Part shown: piece by piece, positions 9,345-17,572 of the stretch
Layout of the letters: each line of letters opens with the position of its first letter
Position numbering within the stretch: the first letter of the stretch is position 1
Origin: Geothrix rubra
Lineage (GTDB): Bacteria > Acidobacteriota > Holophagae > Holophagales > Holophagaceae
Assembly (NCBI RefSeq): GCF_030268065.1
Contig: NZ_BSDD01000001.1
Coordinates: 930,001-994,000, forward strand
Direction: 5' to 3'
Length of the DNA stretch: 64,000 nt
Translations under genes and position numbers: made by a program
The notes under the pieces: model-generated
Seen by the model: only the letters and a program-made list of their open reading frames with translations
What the model was told of the DNA's origin: nothing
Databases searched by the model: none

Positions 9345-10256
9345 TCAGATCGAGAGCCGGTCCAGCCGGTCCGGCCGGTCCCGCCAGCCCTCGTCCACCT
9401 TCACGAAAAGTTCCAGGCGCACGGGGCGCTGCAGCAACTTCTTCAGCTCGCGCTGGGCGCTCTGGCGGATGTCCTTGATCATCAGGCCCCCGGAGCCCAG
9501 GAGGATCTTGCGGTGGCCGTCCCGGTCCACGAGGATCTGGGCGGCGATGAAGACACCCTCGGGATCCATGTCCTCCGGATAGTCCTCCTGGCCCGGTTCG
9601 ATCCAGCGCTCGATGAGCACGGCCACGCCGTGGGGCACCTCCTCCCGGGTCTTGCGGAGCACCTTCTCGCGGATGAATTCCGTGGCGAGGGACCGCTCGG
9701 TCTGGTCCGTGAAGGTCTCCTCGTCGTAGGGCCAGCCCGGCTTGGCGGCATCCCGCTCCAGCAGGGCCCAGAGGGGATCCAGGTTCAGGCCCATCTTGGC
9801 GCCGATGGGGACCACTTCCTTGAAGGGCAGCAGGTCCTTGTAGGTGGCCACCTTCTCCAGGAGGCGTGACTTGGACAGCAGGTCGATCTTGTTGAGCAGG
9901 AGGTAGGTCGGCCGGCCCATCCTCCGGAGACGCTTGGCCAGGGCATGCTCCCCGACGCCCAGGTACTCGTTGGCATCCACCACCCACAGCAGCAGGTCGG
10001 CCTCTTCCAGCGCCTGCTCCACGTGGGCCATCATGCGCTCATTGAGGGCGTGCTTCGGCAGGTGGATCCCCGGCGTGTCCAGGAAGGCCAGCTGCACGTC
10101 GCCGCGGCCCGCCACGCCCAGCACCCGGGTGCGGGTGGTCTGGGGCGTCTGGCTGGTGGCGGCGAGCTTCTGGCCCAACAGGGCGTTCAGCAGGGTGGAT
10201 TTCCCGGCGTTCGGCAGGCCGATGATGGCGACGGTGGCGTGCCGGCGCTCACCCAC
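9345..10256 (-). CDS. era: GTPase Era
   Basis: A 303-residue Ras-like GTPase with a C-terminal KH domain, needed for 16S rRNA maturation and 30S assembly. Motifs are G1 GLPNAGKST, G2 TPQTTRTR, G3 DTPG (in FLDTPGIHLP) and G4 NKID. The KH region includes HRKILLGSGG, matching the GXXG RNA-binding loop region, in residues about 210-290. Length is standard for Era. The start overlaps the lpxA stop by 8 bp; it is the last gene of the fabZ-lpxA-era operon, so envelope and ribosome assembly are co-transcribed here. Confidence 0.96.
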   Translation of the reverse strand: MGERRHATVAIIGLPNAGKSTLLNALLGQKLAATSQTPQTTRTRVLGVAGRGDVQLAFLDTPGIHLPKHALNERMMAHVEQALEEADLLLWVVDANEYLGVGEHALAKRLRRMGRPTYLLLNKIDLLSKSRLLEKVATYKDLLPFKEVVPIGAKMGLNLDPLWALLERDAAKPGWPYDEETFTDQTERSLATEFIREKVLRKTREEVPHGVAVLIERWIEPGQEDYPEDMDPEGVFIAAQILVDRDGHRKILLGSGGLMIKDIRQSAQRELKKLLQRPVRLELFVKVDEGWRDRPDRLDRLSI

Positions 10257-11034
10257 GATGGATGCCCCGCTTGGATTCGCGGATGAACCTCAGGAGGTAG
10301 GCCACCTCGGGAATGGCGCCGCACTCCCGCTCGGTCTGCTGCATGGCCTCGTCCCGCAGGAGGCCCGAGTGGAACAGCAGGCGATGGGCCCGCTTCAGCC
10401 CCTCGACCACCTCCTCGGAGAAGCCCTTCCGCTGGAGGCCGATGGTGTTCACGCCATAGCTCTTGGTGTCGCGGGCCCCCACGGTCTTCATGAAGGGCAG
10501 CACGTCCTGGGTGGCGACGGTGAAGCCGCCCATGAAGGCGTGATCGCCGACCCGGCAGAACTGGTGGACGGCGGAGAAGGCCCCGATGTTGCAGCCGTCG
10601 CCCACGTGCACGTGGCCCGCCAGGGTGGCGCTGTTGGCGAAGATGTTCCGGCTGCCCACATGGCAGTCGTGGGCCACGTGGGACCCGGTCATGAGGAAGT
10701 TGTCGTCGCCCACGGTGGTCAGGCCACCCCCGCCCTCGGTGCCGCGGTGCATGGTGCAGCCCTCGCGGATCACGTTCCGGTTCCCGACCTTCAGCCGGGT
10801 GGGGGCACCCTTGAACTTCAGGTCCTGGGGACCCATGCCCAGGGTGACGTGGGGGAAGATGTCGTTGTCCTCGCCGATCTCGGTGTGGGGGCCGATGACC
10901 ACGTGGCTGCGGAGCAGGGTGCGGGCGCCGATGACGGCATTGCCCTCGACCACGCAGAAGGGGCCGATGACCACGCCCTCGCCGAGGCGGGCCTCCGGGC
11001 TGATGACGCTGCTGGGATGGACCTGCGCACTCAT
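10249..11034 (-). CDS. lpxA: UDP-N-acetylglucosamine acyltransferase LpxA
   Basis: A 261-residue left-handed beta-helix enzyme that transfers a 3-hydroxyacyl chain from ACP to UDP-GlcNAc, the first step of lipid A synthesis. Hexapeptide repeats run through residues 1-190 (for example VVIGPF, HVVIGPH, VTLGMGPQDLKF) and the catalytic His is His122 in HVAHDC. The C-terminal helical domain (about 195-261) is complete. The ATG overlaps the fabZ stop (ATGA), so translation is coupled. It shows that the organism makes lipid A and has an outer membrane. Confidence 0.97.
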   Translation of the reverse strand: MSAQVHPSSVISPEARLGEGVVIGPFCVVEGNAVIGARTLLRSHVVIGPHTEIGEDNDIFPHVTLGMGPQDLKFKGAPTRLKVGNRNVIREGCTMHRGTEGGGGLTTVGDDNFLMTGSHVAHDCHVGSRNIFANSATLAGHVHVGDGCNIGAFSAVHQFCRVGDHAFMGGFTVATQDVLPFMKTVGARDTKSYGVNTIGLQRKGFSEEVVEGLKRAHRLLFHSGLLRDEAMQQTERECGAIPEVAYLLRFIRESKRGIHRG

Positions 11035-11501
11035 TTGCCTTCTCCCTCCGCCAGGTCCATGAGCATGGACATGAATTCCGCCTCGGCGACCTTCTGGCCG
11101 TCCACGAAGGCCTCGCCCCGCATCTTGCAGATCCGCCCCTTGAGGCTGAGCACCTTCACTTCCATCACCAGCTGGTCGCCCGGGAGCACCGGCTTGCGGA
11201 ACTTCGCCCCGTCGATCCCCATGAAGTAGATCACCTTGCGGGCCCGGTCCTCGATGTCCTGGAGCAGCAGGCAGCCGCCGGTCTGGGCCATGGCCTCGAG
11301 GATGTAGACGCCGGGGAACACCGGACGGGACGGGAAGTGGCCCTGGAAGACCTGCTCGCTGTAGCTGATGTTCTTCAGGCCGCGGATCCACTGCCCCGGC
11401 TCGAAGTCCAGGATGCGGTCCACCAGCAGGATGGGGTAGCGGTGGGGCAGCAGGGCCAGGATCCCCTGCAGGTCGATCGTTCTCGGTTCACGTTCGGACA
11501 T
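11031..11501 (-). CDS. fabZ: (3R)-hydroxyacyl-ACP dehydratase FabZ
   Basis: A 156-residue hot-dog-fold enzyme dehydrating 3-hydroxyacyl-ACP in type II fatty acid synthesis. The catalytic pair is His55 (in QGHFPSRPVFPG) and Glu69 (in ILEAMAQ). The PHRYPILLVDRI signature is at residues 19-30. ATG 11501 is chosen because GGAG sits 8 nt upstream; a TTG four codons earlier is less likely. It is the first gene of the fabZ-lpxA-era operon; FabZ and LpxA compete for 3-hydroxyacyl-ACP, so their coupling is meaningful. Confidence 0.96.
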   Translation of the reverse strand: MSEREPRTIDLQGILALLPHRYPILLVDRILDFEPGQWIRGLKNISYSEQVFQGHFPSRPVFPGVYILEAMAQTGGCLLLQDIEDRARKVIYFMGIDGAKFRKPVLPGDQLVMEVKVLSLKGRICKMRGEAFVDGQKVAEAEFMSMLMDLAEGEGK

Positions 11502-11552
11502 GAAGCACTCCAAGCCTCCAGATTACCGGCTCGGACCCGGAGGCTCCAGGGC

Positions 11553-13271
11553 TCAGGAGGGGCGGACGGTCCGTTCGAAGACCCGGGCCTCGATGAAGAG
11601 CCCCAGCAGGTCCTGGTCCAGGGCCCCTTCCCGCGCCTCGTCCTGGAGGATGTCCAGGCTCCGCTCCAGGGGCACGGCGCCCTTGTAGGGGCGGTCCCGG
11701 GCGGTGAGGGCGTCGAACACGTCGGAGATGGCCATGGCGCGGCTCTGGACGGGAATCTCCTCCCCGCCCAGGCGCCGGGGATAGCCCCGGCCCGTGAGCC
11801 GCTCGTGGTGGGCGTAGGCGATTTCCGGGATGCCGGACAGGTCCCTGGTCCACGGGATCCGCTCCAGGAACCGGTAGGTGTGGGTGACGTGGCTCTCGAT
11901 CTCCAGGCGCTCGGCCTCGGAGAGGCTGCCGCGGCGGATGCGGAGGCTGGCCAGGTCGTCGGGGTCCACCAGCTGCTTCCGGGCCCCGGACCAGTGGGTG
12001 AAGGAGAGGCCGTCGAGCAGGCCCAGGCCATCGGCCACCTCCTGGGCCAGGACCGTGGGCTCGTTGCTCTGGCGCACCAGGTGGATGAGCCGCTCGGTCT
12101 GGTCCCGCCGGTCGCGGATCACCTGCTCCCAGCGGGCCGGATCGAAGGGGTCCCCGCCCTTCCAGGCCCGCGCGAGGAGATCCAGCGCCTCCTCCAGCTC
12201 CCGCTGGCGCAGCCGCTGCAGGATGACCTCCAGCTGCGCGGGATCCAGCTTCTTGGCCTTCACCAGCACCTGTTCCCGGACGCCCACCTTCCCGAAGTCG
12301 TGGAGCAGGCTCGCGTAGCGCAGTTCCCGCAGCTGCCGGTCGGTGAAGGTCAGCCCGCCGTAGCGGCCGTCGGGGGTGCGGTTGACGGCCTCGGCCAGGC
12401 CCACCGTGAGGTCCGCCACGCGCCCCGAGTGCCCGCTGGTGACCGGGTCCCGGGCCTCGATGGCGGTCACGGAGGCGTTCACGAAGCCCTCGAAGAGCAG
12501 CTCGATCTCCGCCCGGAGGTTGGCGTTCTTGACCGCGACGCCGGCCTGCCCGGCCAGGCTCTGGGCCAGGCGGGCGTGCTCGGCCAGGAAGGGCACCACC
12601 CTCAGCTCCCCGTAGGCCTCCTCGATGCGGTTCAGCAGGGCCAGGGCCCCGAGGACCGTCCCCTCCGTGTCCTGCATGGGCACCACCAGCATGGACTGGG
12701 TGCGGTACCCGGTCTGCTGGTCGAAGGCCTTGTTGAACTCGTAGGGCGCGTCGGCCGGCAGCTCGTAGACGTCCTCGACGTTGAGCACCGACCCCGTGGA
12801 GGCCACGTAGCCCGCGATGGCCTTGGAGGTGAGGGGCATGCGGAACCGCTCCGCAGGCCAGGTCACCCGGGCGTTCTGGGTGTGGGCGAAGAGCAGCTCC
12901 CGGCTGTCGTCCTCCCCCACCACCAGGTAGATGGAGCCCGCCTCGGCCGAGACCAGCTCCCGCGCCGAGGTGAGGATCAGGTCCAGCAGGCGGTCCAGGT
13001 GCTGCTCCGAGGCCAGGGCCCGGCCCACGTGGTGCAGGCGCTCCATGTTCTGCTTGTCCTTCAGCCGCTCCCAGCCGGCCTGGACCAGGGCCAGGGCCGC
13101 GTCCTCGCCGGGCCACTGGGGGCAGGTGATCAGCTCGCCCTCCCCCGGGAGGCCGATCACCACCTCCGCAGGGACCCCGTCCCTCCAGGCCAGGCGGTGG
13201 CGGATCTCCGGTCCGACCCTCTCCAGGAGGGTGCTACGGTGCTCTGGAGGGACAGCGACCGTGAAACGCAA
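11553..13271 (-). CDS. GAF domain / HD-GYP domain phosphodiesterase
   Basis: A roughly 570-residue signalling protein. A GAF domain (about residues 75-235, from LHHVGRAL to VAVKNANLR) is followed by an HD-GYP domain with LLHDFGK and HHERLTGRGYP, the metal and GYP motifs of cyclic-di-GMP phosphodiesterases. An insertion rich in Glu and Arg (about residues 350-420) separates the HD half from the GYP half. No membrane segment is seen, so it is cytosolic. The start is uncertain: TTG 13271 is used because coding-like codon choice continues upstream of GTG 13163; TTG 13292 is also possible. The first two of these choices affect whether it overlaps the divergent methyltransferase start at 13261. The 3' end lies 51 bp from fabZ. 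Confidence 0.82.
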   Translation of the reverse strand: MRFTVAVPPEHRSTLLERVGPEIRHRLAWRDGVPAEVVIGLPGEGELITCPQWPGEDAALALVQAGWERLKDKQNMERLHHVGRALASEQHLDRLLDLILTSARELVSAEAGSIYLVVGEDDSRELLFAHTQNARVTWPAERFRMPLTSKAIAGYVASTGSVLNVEDVYELPADAPYEFNKAFDQQTGYRTQSMLVVPMQDTEGTVLGALALLNRIEEAYGELRVVPFLAEHARLAQSLAGQAGVAVKNANLRAEIELLFEGFVNASVTAIEARDPVTSGHSGRVADLTVGLAEAVNRTPDGRYGGLTFTDRQLRELRYASLLHDFGKVGVREQVLVKAKKLDPAQLEVILQRLRQRELEEALDLLARAWKGGDPFDPARWEQVIRDRRDQTERLIHLVRQSNEPTVLAQEVADGLGLLDGLSFTHWSGARKQLVDPDDLASLRIRRGSLSEAERLEIESHVTHTYRFLERIPWTRDLSGIPEIAYAHHERLTGRGYPRRLGGEEIPVQSRAMAISDVFDALTARDRPYKGAVPLERSLDILQDEAREGALDQDLLGLFIEARVFERTVRPS

Positions 13272-14517
13272 AGGGGAATCCAGCTCCGCCAAGAAGAAGG
13301 TGCCGCCAGCATATCGGAAATCGCCGGTCCCGACAGACGTCTGGACCGGGACCGTGGAGCGGCTGGCCTGGGGCGGCAAGGGCGTGGCCCACGGGGCCGA
13401 TGGCCGCCTGCTGCTCCTGGAGGCCCCCCTCGCCCTCTTCCCCGGCGAGGCCGTGGAGGCCAAGGTGCAGTGGAAGGCCCGCCACGGCGAGGGGCGGATC
13501 ACGCGCTGGGTCAGCCGGGATTCCCAGCGGGTCCCCGCCGGCTGCCCCGTGGCGGGAACCTGCGGCGGCTGTGAGCTGTGGGAGGCCGGGGACCGGGCTC
13601 CGGACCTGAAGCGGCAGATGGTGGCGGACCTCTTCCACCGGCAGCTGGGCGACGCGCCCTGGACCTGGCATCCGGCCCCGCCGGAGGCGCGCCGGCATCG
13701 CATCCAGCTCCACTGGGACGGGGCCGCCCTGGGCTACTTCCGCCGCCACAGCCACGCCCTGGTGCCCGTGTCCGCCTGCCCCGCCGCGGCTGACGTCCTC
13801 TCGGAAGCCCTGCCCCGCCTGCGGGACGCCCTGGAGGGCCGCGCCCTGCCCTCCCGGCCCCAGCGCTGGGAGCTGGCCACGGGCACGCCCGCCGGCGAGG
13901 TCCGCGCCTCGGACGAGAAGGGCCGCAGCTGGCGGCTGGAGCCCGACGGCTGGACCCGCGACGAGGGCCCCCTCACCCACCGCCTGGCCCCCGGCCCGCT
14001 GCAGCACGGTCCCGGCGCCTTCTTCCAGGTGAGCCCGCCCTGGGCCGCCCGCGCCTTCGGCGGCCTCCTGGAGGGCTGGGACGTGCGCGGCGACGTGCTC
14101 TACGACCTCTACGGCGGCGTCGGCCTCTTCTCCGCCCTGCTCGGAGATCGCTATGCGCGCCGCGTCCTGGTGGAATCCGGCGAGGAGGCCGTGGCCTGGG
14201 CCCGCCGCAACCTGGCGGCCCTGGGCCTGCCCTCCGAGTGCCACGTGGCCGATGCGGACGCCTGGGTGCCGGAAGGCCTCGGCGCGGCCGACGACCTGAT
14301 CCTCCTGGATCCGCCGCGCACCGGGCTCACCGCCGGCCTCTGCGAGCGGCTCCAGACCGCCGGGGCCCACACGATGGTCCTGGTGGGCTGCGACGGGGCC
14401 GCCTTCTGCCGGGACCTGAAGCGCCTGGCCCCCGCCTGGCGCGTGGCGGGCCTCGCGGCCCTGGATCTCTTCCCCCTCACCAGCCATGTGGAGGCCGTGG
14501 CCCTGCTGCGGCGCTAG
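13261..14517 (+). CDS. class I SAM-dependent RNA m5U methyltransferase (TrmA/RlmCD family)
   Basis: A 418-residue RNA methyltransferase. Residues about 20-80 look like a TRAM domain (TGTVERLAWGGKGVAHG), followed by a Cys cluster CPVAGTCGGC that fits an Fe-S centre. The C-terminal Rossmann domain has YDLYGGVGLFS for SAM, DPPRTGL as motif IV, and the catalytic Cys in VLVGCDGAAF. Enzymes of the family form m5U in tRNA (TrmA) or 23S rRNA (RlmC/RlmD); which substrate cannot be decided here. GTG 13261 has GGAGG 10 nt upstream. Its stop TAG shares bases with the convergent glycosylase stop in the palindrome CTAG. Confidence 0.9.
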   Translation: MKRKGESSSAKKKVPPAYRKSPVPTDVWTGTVERLAWGGKGVAHGADGRLLLLEAPLALFPGEAVEAKVQWKARHGEGRITRWVSRDSQRVPAGCPVAGTCGGCELWEAGDRAPDLKRQMVADLFHRQLGDAPWTWHPAPPEARRHRIQLHWDGAALGYFRRHSHALVPVSACPAAADVLSEALPRLRDALEGRALPSRPQRWELATGTPAGEVRASDEKGRSWRLEPDGWTRDEGPLTHRLAPGPLQHGPGAFFQVSPPWAARAFGGLLEGWDVRGDVLYDLYGGVGLFSALLGDRYARRVLVESGEEAVAWARRNLAALGLPSECHVADADAWVPEGLGAADDLILLDPPRTGLTAGLCERLQTAGAHTMVLVGCDGAAFCRDLKRLAPAWRVAGLAALDLFPLTSHVEAVALLRR

Positions 14518-15695
14518 GCCGGCACGCCCTTGAGGCTGGCCCAGAGGTGGAAGGTGGCCAGGCTGCGGTGGGGCGCGAAGGGCGCCAGCAGCCGGGCCGT
14601 GGCCGCCGCATCGGGACGCTCCGGTAGGCCGAACCGGCGCTGGAGGGCCAGGGTCAACGCGGCGTCGCCCAGGGGCACGCAGTCGGCGAAGCCCAGGCCC
14701 CGCATCAGCACATACTGGGCGGTCCAGGTGCCGCAGCCCCGCAGGGCCAGGAGCGCCCGCCCGGCGCCCGTGGCCGTGGGCAGGGCGTCGAAGCGCAGGT
14801 GTCCCCCGGCCACCGCCTGGGCGGCCCCGATCAGGTACTCGGCCTTCCGGCGGGAGAAGCGCAGGGCCTGGAGGGCTTCGGGGGCGAGGGTCGCGAGGTG
14901 CTCCGGGTCCGGGTGGGCGATGAGGCCGTGGGCCGCGGGCAGGCCCGCCAAACGGATGAGGTCCCGCCGCAGGGCGTAGGCGAAGGCCAGGTTCACCTGC
15001 TGGCCGACGATGGCCCACACCAGGGCCTCGAAGGGATCCAGCGTCAGCGGAATCCGCAGGCCCTCGCGGCCCCGGGAAAGGTCCGGGTGCGCGGCCTCGA
15101 AGGGGCCGGGATCCCCGTGCCAGCCCAGGAGGCGCAGGGCCGCCGCGTGGGCCCCGGCGGAGGCGCCGCGGGTGCCGGGACCGCCCTCCAGGGCCACCGC
15201 CACCCGCCCCTTCCCGAAGGCCAAGGTCAGCACCGCCGGGATGCCCTCGGCGAGGAAGGCCTTGCGGAGCGTGGTCCCCTCCACCCGCTCAGACACGCTC
15301 TGGGCGTCGCGGCCGTGGAAGCGGAGGAGGTCGGCTGCCCGGAAATCGGGCGGCAGGGCCAGGGCGAACCGCCCCGTCTCCAGGAGGGTCGCGTAGGCCT
15401 CGGGGGTCAGGCCCGTCTCCCGCCGAAAGGTTCGGGCGTCCAGGTCCCGGACCGCCTCCCCCTCCACCAGGCGGCGGCCGGCGGCCCGGACGGAGGCCCT
15501 GCGGAGGAAGGCCTCCGGCGCGGCGTGGACGTGGGCCCGGAAGAGGGCCTCCAGGCGGGTCGCGTCCACGCCGACGGCGGCGGCCAGGGCGGCCACGGAG
15601 GGCACCGGCCCCGGCGCCGCGAGGATCCCGGCCAGGGCTGAGTCCAGACGGTCCAGCTCCGGGTCGTCCCAGCTTCGCGTCCGCGCACCGCTCAA
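14514..15695 (-). CDS. AraC-like domain fused to AlkA-type DNA-3-methyladenine glycosylase
   Basis: A 393-residue protein. Residues about 15-80 resemble an AraC/Ada-type helix-turn-helix domain (VPSVAALAAAVGVDATRLEALFRAH has the typical pattern, quoted here only as positions 31-55). Residues about 100-393 are an AlkA domain: an N-terminal beta part, then the HhH-GPD fold with LRGCGTWTAQY and the catalytic Asp344 in CVPLGDAAL. AlkA excises alkylated bases. Actinobacterial AdaA-AlkA fusions carry an extra zinc-binding methyl-phosphotriester domain, absent here. TTG 15695 overlaps the upstream ogt stop by 4 bp and has GGAG 7 nt before it; GTG 15701 is an alternative. Co-transcribed with ogt. Confidence 0.85.
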   Translation of the reverse strand: MSGARTRSWDDPELDRLDSALAGILAAPGPVPSVAALAAAVGVDATRLEALFRAHVHAAPEAFLRRASVRAAGRRLVEGEAVRDLDARTFRRETGLTPEAYATLLETGRFALALPPDFRAADLLRFHGRDAQSVSERVEGTTLRKAFLAEGIPAVLTLAFGKGRVAVALEGGPGTRGASAGAHAAALRLLGWHGDPGPFEAAHPDLSRGREGLRIPLTLDPFEALVWAIVGQQVNLAFAYALRRDLIRLAGLPAAHGLIAHPDPEHLATLAPEALQALRFSRRKAEYLIGAAQAVAGGHLRFDALPTATGAGRALLALRGCGTWTAQYVLMRGLGFADCVPLGDAALTLALQRRFGLPERPDAAATARLLAPFAPHRSLATFHLWASLKGVPA

Positions 15696-16204
15696 TCCCA
15701 CTCCAGCGGCAACGCGGGCTGCGGCGGGGCCTTGGGCAGGATGCCCTCCAGGCGCAGGAGGTACTCCTTCATGTCCAGGCCGCCCCCGTAGCCCACCAGG
15801 GAGCCGTCCGACCCGATGACCCGGTGGCAGGGGATGAGGATGATGATGGGGTTGGCGCCGTTGGCCCGGGCCGCGGCCCGGATGCACTTCTCGTCGCCCA
15901 GGCGGCGGGCCAGTTCCAGGTACGAGATGGCCTGGCCGTAGGGGATGCGGCCCAGTTCTTTCCACACCCGCTGCTGGAACTCGGTGCCGTGGGCCACCAT
16001 CGGGATGTTGAAGTCCCGGAGGTTGCCGGAGAAGTAGGCCTCCAGCTGCCGCTTGAGGAAGGGCAGCGGCCGGGGCGGCGGCCCGGCCGGCGGCTCGGGC
16101 GCCTGCCCGCGGACGCGCGTGAGGCGGACCAGGCGGCCTTCGACATCGAACTCGGCCCCCAGCGGCCCGAGGGGCGAGGAAACCAGGTGCAGGGAGCCGG
16201 CCAT
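15692..16204 (-). CDS. ogt: methylated-DNA--protein-cysteine S-methyltransferase
   Basis: A 170-residue suicide repair protein that removes O6-alkyl groups from guanine. The active-site motif IPCHRVIG carries the acceptor Cys126, and the Arg finger is in CIRAAARANGANP (about Arg109). ATG 16204 follows a G-rich spacer; upstream frame does not look coding. Its stop overlaps the TTG start of the AlkA fusion, so the two repair genes are translationally coupled, and a second, catalytically altered homologue lies just upstream. Confidence 0.94.
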   Translation of the reverse strand: MAGSLHLVSSPLGPLGAEFDVEGRLVRLTRVRGQAPEPPAGPPPRPLPFLKRQLEAYFSGNLRDFNIPMVAHGTEFQQRVWKELGRIPYGQAISYLELARRLGDEKCIRAAARANGANPIIILIPCHRVIGSDGSLVGYGGGLDMKEYLLRLEGILPKAPPQPALPLEWD

Positions 16205-16230
16205 GGCCCCCAGGATGCCATGTTTTGGCG

Positions 16231-16695
16231 CTAGGGCCGCCGCCAGCCGTGACCCGCCTCCAGCTCCCGGAGGGCGGCGGGGAGGGGCCCCTCGCCCTCC
16301 CGGGGGACCCGGTGGGCGGGAATGAGCACGGCGATGGGGTTGGACACGCAGGCCATGACCACCACCTCGGGATCCAGGTGCAGCCGGACGGCCAGGGATT
16401 CCACGGACTCCGTCTTGCCGTAGGGGATGGACAGCATGGCGTCCCACACCCGGATCTGGGAGAAGGAACCCTGGGGGTCCAGGGGCACGGTGAAGGTGCG
16501 GAGCCGCCCGCCCAGGTAGGCCTCGAGCTGGAGATCCAGGAACCGCTTGGCCTCCCGCTGCTCCTTGGGGGGCAGGGGACTGGTCTTGCGGGGGTCCAGC
16601 CCCTCCATGGCCAGTTCGCGCAGCCGGCCACGCCCATCGAAGGCCGCCCGCAGGGGCCCCAGGGGAGAGGTCAACTCGTAATGCCAGACGTGCAT
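16231..16695 (-). CDS. alkyltransferase-like protein with Ala in place of the active-site Cys
   Basis: A 154-residue homologue of O6-alkylguanine alkyltransferase. The fold landmarks are kept (SPLGPLRAAF at the N-terminus, IRVWDAMLSIPYGKTES, and IPAHRVP), but the acceptor Cys is Ala127 (codon GCC), so it cannot take up alkyl groups. Known alkyltransferase-like proteins with PWHRV or PAHRV bind alkylated guanine and hand it to nucleotide excision repair. The Arg finger expected before the SNP motif also seems replaced (EVVVMACVSNP), which is unusual even for that group. It lies directly upstream of ogt and the AlkA fusion and is divergent from mqnA. ATG 16695 has no obvious Shine-Dalgarno; an ATG at 16734 is an alternative. 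Confidence 0.85.
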   Translation of the reverse strand: MHVWHYELTSPLGPLRAAFDGRGRLRELAMEGLDPRKTSPLPPKEQREAKRFLDLQLEAYLGGRLRTFTVPLDPQGSFSQIRVWDAMLSIPYGKTESVESLAVRLHLDPEVVVMACVSNPIAVLIPAHRVPREGEGPLPAALRELEAGHGWRRP

Positions 16696-16742
16696 GGGAG
16701 CATGATGGCAGGGTGGGGCCGGAAGGCTAGGCATCAAACGGG

Positions 16743-16748
16743 TAGACT
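16743..16748 (+). promoter_or_regulatory. candidate leaderless -10 element for mqnA
   Basis: TAGACT ends 6 nt before the mqnA ATG (16755), and no Shine-Dalgarno is present. The same eight bases GGTAGACT at the same distance precede the carbonic anhydrase ATG. No convincing -35 is visible. Confidence 0.5.
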
Positions 16749-16754
16749 TGGGCC

Positions 16755-17564
16755 ATGGCCGACCGCCCCTTCCGCCTCTCGATCATCGACTACCTGAACG
16801 CGGCCCCCCTCAACCACGGGTTCAAGCACGGGCTGGGCTGGGAGCACTTCCACCTGAAGTTCCACTATCCGTCGGTGTGCGCCGATCGGCTCCGGAGCGG
16901 GGAGGTGGACGCCGGCATCGTCAGCTCCATCGAGTACCTGCGGATCCCCGGCCTGCGGATCGTCCCGGGCCTCTGCATCGCCTCCCCCCGCCGGGTGCGC
17001 AGCGTGGTCATCCTCTCCAAGGTGCCGCCGGAGCAGATCCGCAGCCTGGCCCTGGACACCTCCAGCCGCACCAGCGTGGTGCTGGGCCAGCTCATCCTCC
17101 GGGAGCGCTACGGGGTGAGCCCGGAGATCTCGGACATGGGCCCGGACCTGCCGGCCATGCTGGAGGCCCACGACGCGGCCCTCATGATCGGGGACGCCGC
17201 CATGCGGGCGCCGAAACAGGGGCTCTTTGTCCTCGACCTGGCGGAGGAGTGGCACGCCTGGACCGGCCTGCCCTTCGTCTTCGCCCTCTGGCTGGTGCGG
17301 GAGGACGCCCCCCAGCCGCCGGTGCCGGGCGGGGTGGCCTCCTTCTTCCACAAGAGCCTGGAGATCGGCATGGCCCAGCTCCCCGCCATCGTGGAGGAGG
17401 CCCGGCGCACCATCGGCTGGACCAAGCTGGAGCTCGAGGAGTACCTCACGAAGAACATCAGCTACACCCTGGGCGAGGCCGAGCGGGAGAGCCTGGGCCT
17501 CTTCTTCGAGAAGGCCGTGAAGCACGGCTTCGCCCCGGAGATGAAGCCGCTCCGGTTCCTCTGA
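16755..17564 (+). CDS. mqnA: chorismate dehydratase MqnA (futalosine menaquinone pathway)
   Basis: A 269-residue protein of the MqnA/MqnD periplasmic-binding-like fold. MqnA dehydrates chorismate to 3-(1-carboxyvinyl)oxybenzoate, the first committed step of menaquinone synthesis by the futalosine route. Typical stretches are IDYLNAAPL (about residues 11-19), GEVDAGIVSSIEYLR, LDTSSRTSVVLGQL, GDAAM and GLPFVFALW. No other mqn gene is adjacent, so the pathway is dispersed. It implies that respiration uses menaquinone. It is divergent from the alkyltransferase-like gene and convergent (8 bp) with the LytTR regulator. Confidence 0.94.
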   Translation: MADRPFRLSIIDYLNAAPLNHGFKHGLGWEHFHLKFHYPSVCADRLRSGEVDAGIVSSIEYLRIPGLRIVPGLCIASPRRVRSVVILSKVPPEQIRSLALDTSSRTSVVLGQLILRERYGVSPEISDMGPDLPAMLEAHDAALMIGDAAMRAPKQGLFVLDLAEEWHAWTGLPFVFALWLVREDAPQPPVPGGVASFFHKSLEIGMAQLPAIVEEARRTIGWTKLELEEYLTKNISYTLGEAERESLGLFFEKAVKHGFAPEMKPLRFL

Positions 17565-17572
17565 TCGCCTGA

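Noticed and set aside
13272-13703. Extension of the HD-GYP gene to an ATG at 13703
   Set aside because: The added residues are Ser/Arg/Pro-rich and antisense to the methyltransferase catalytic N-terminus; coding-like sequence ends near 13292.
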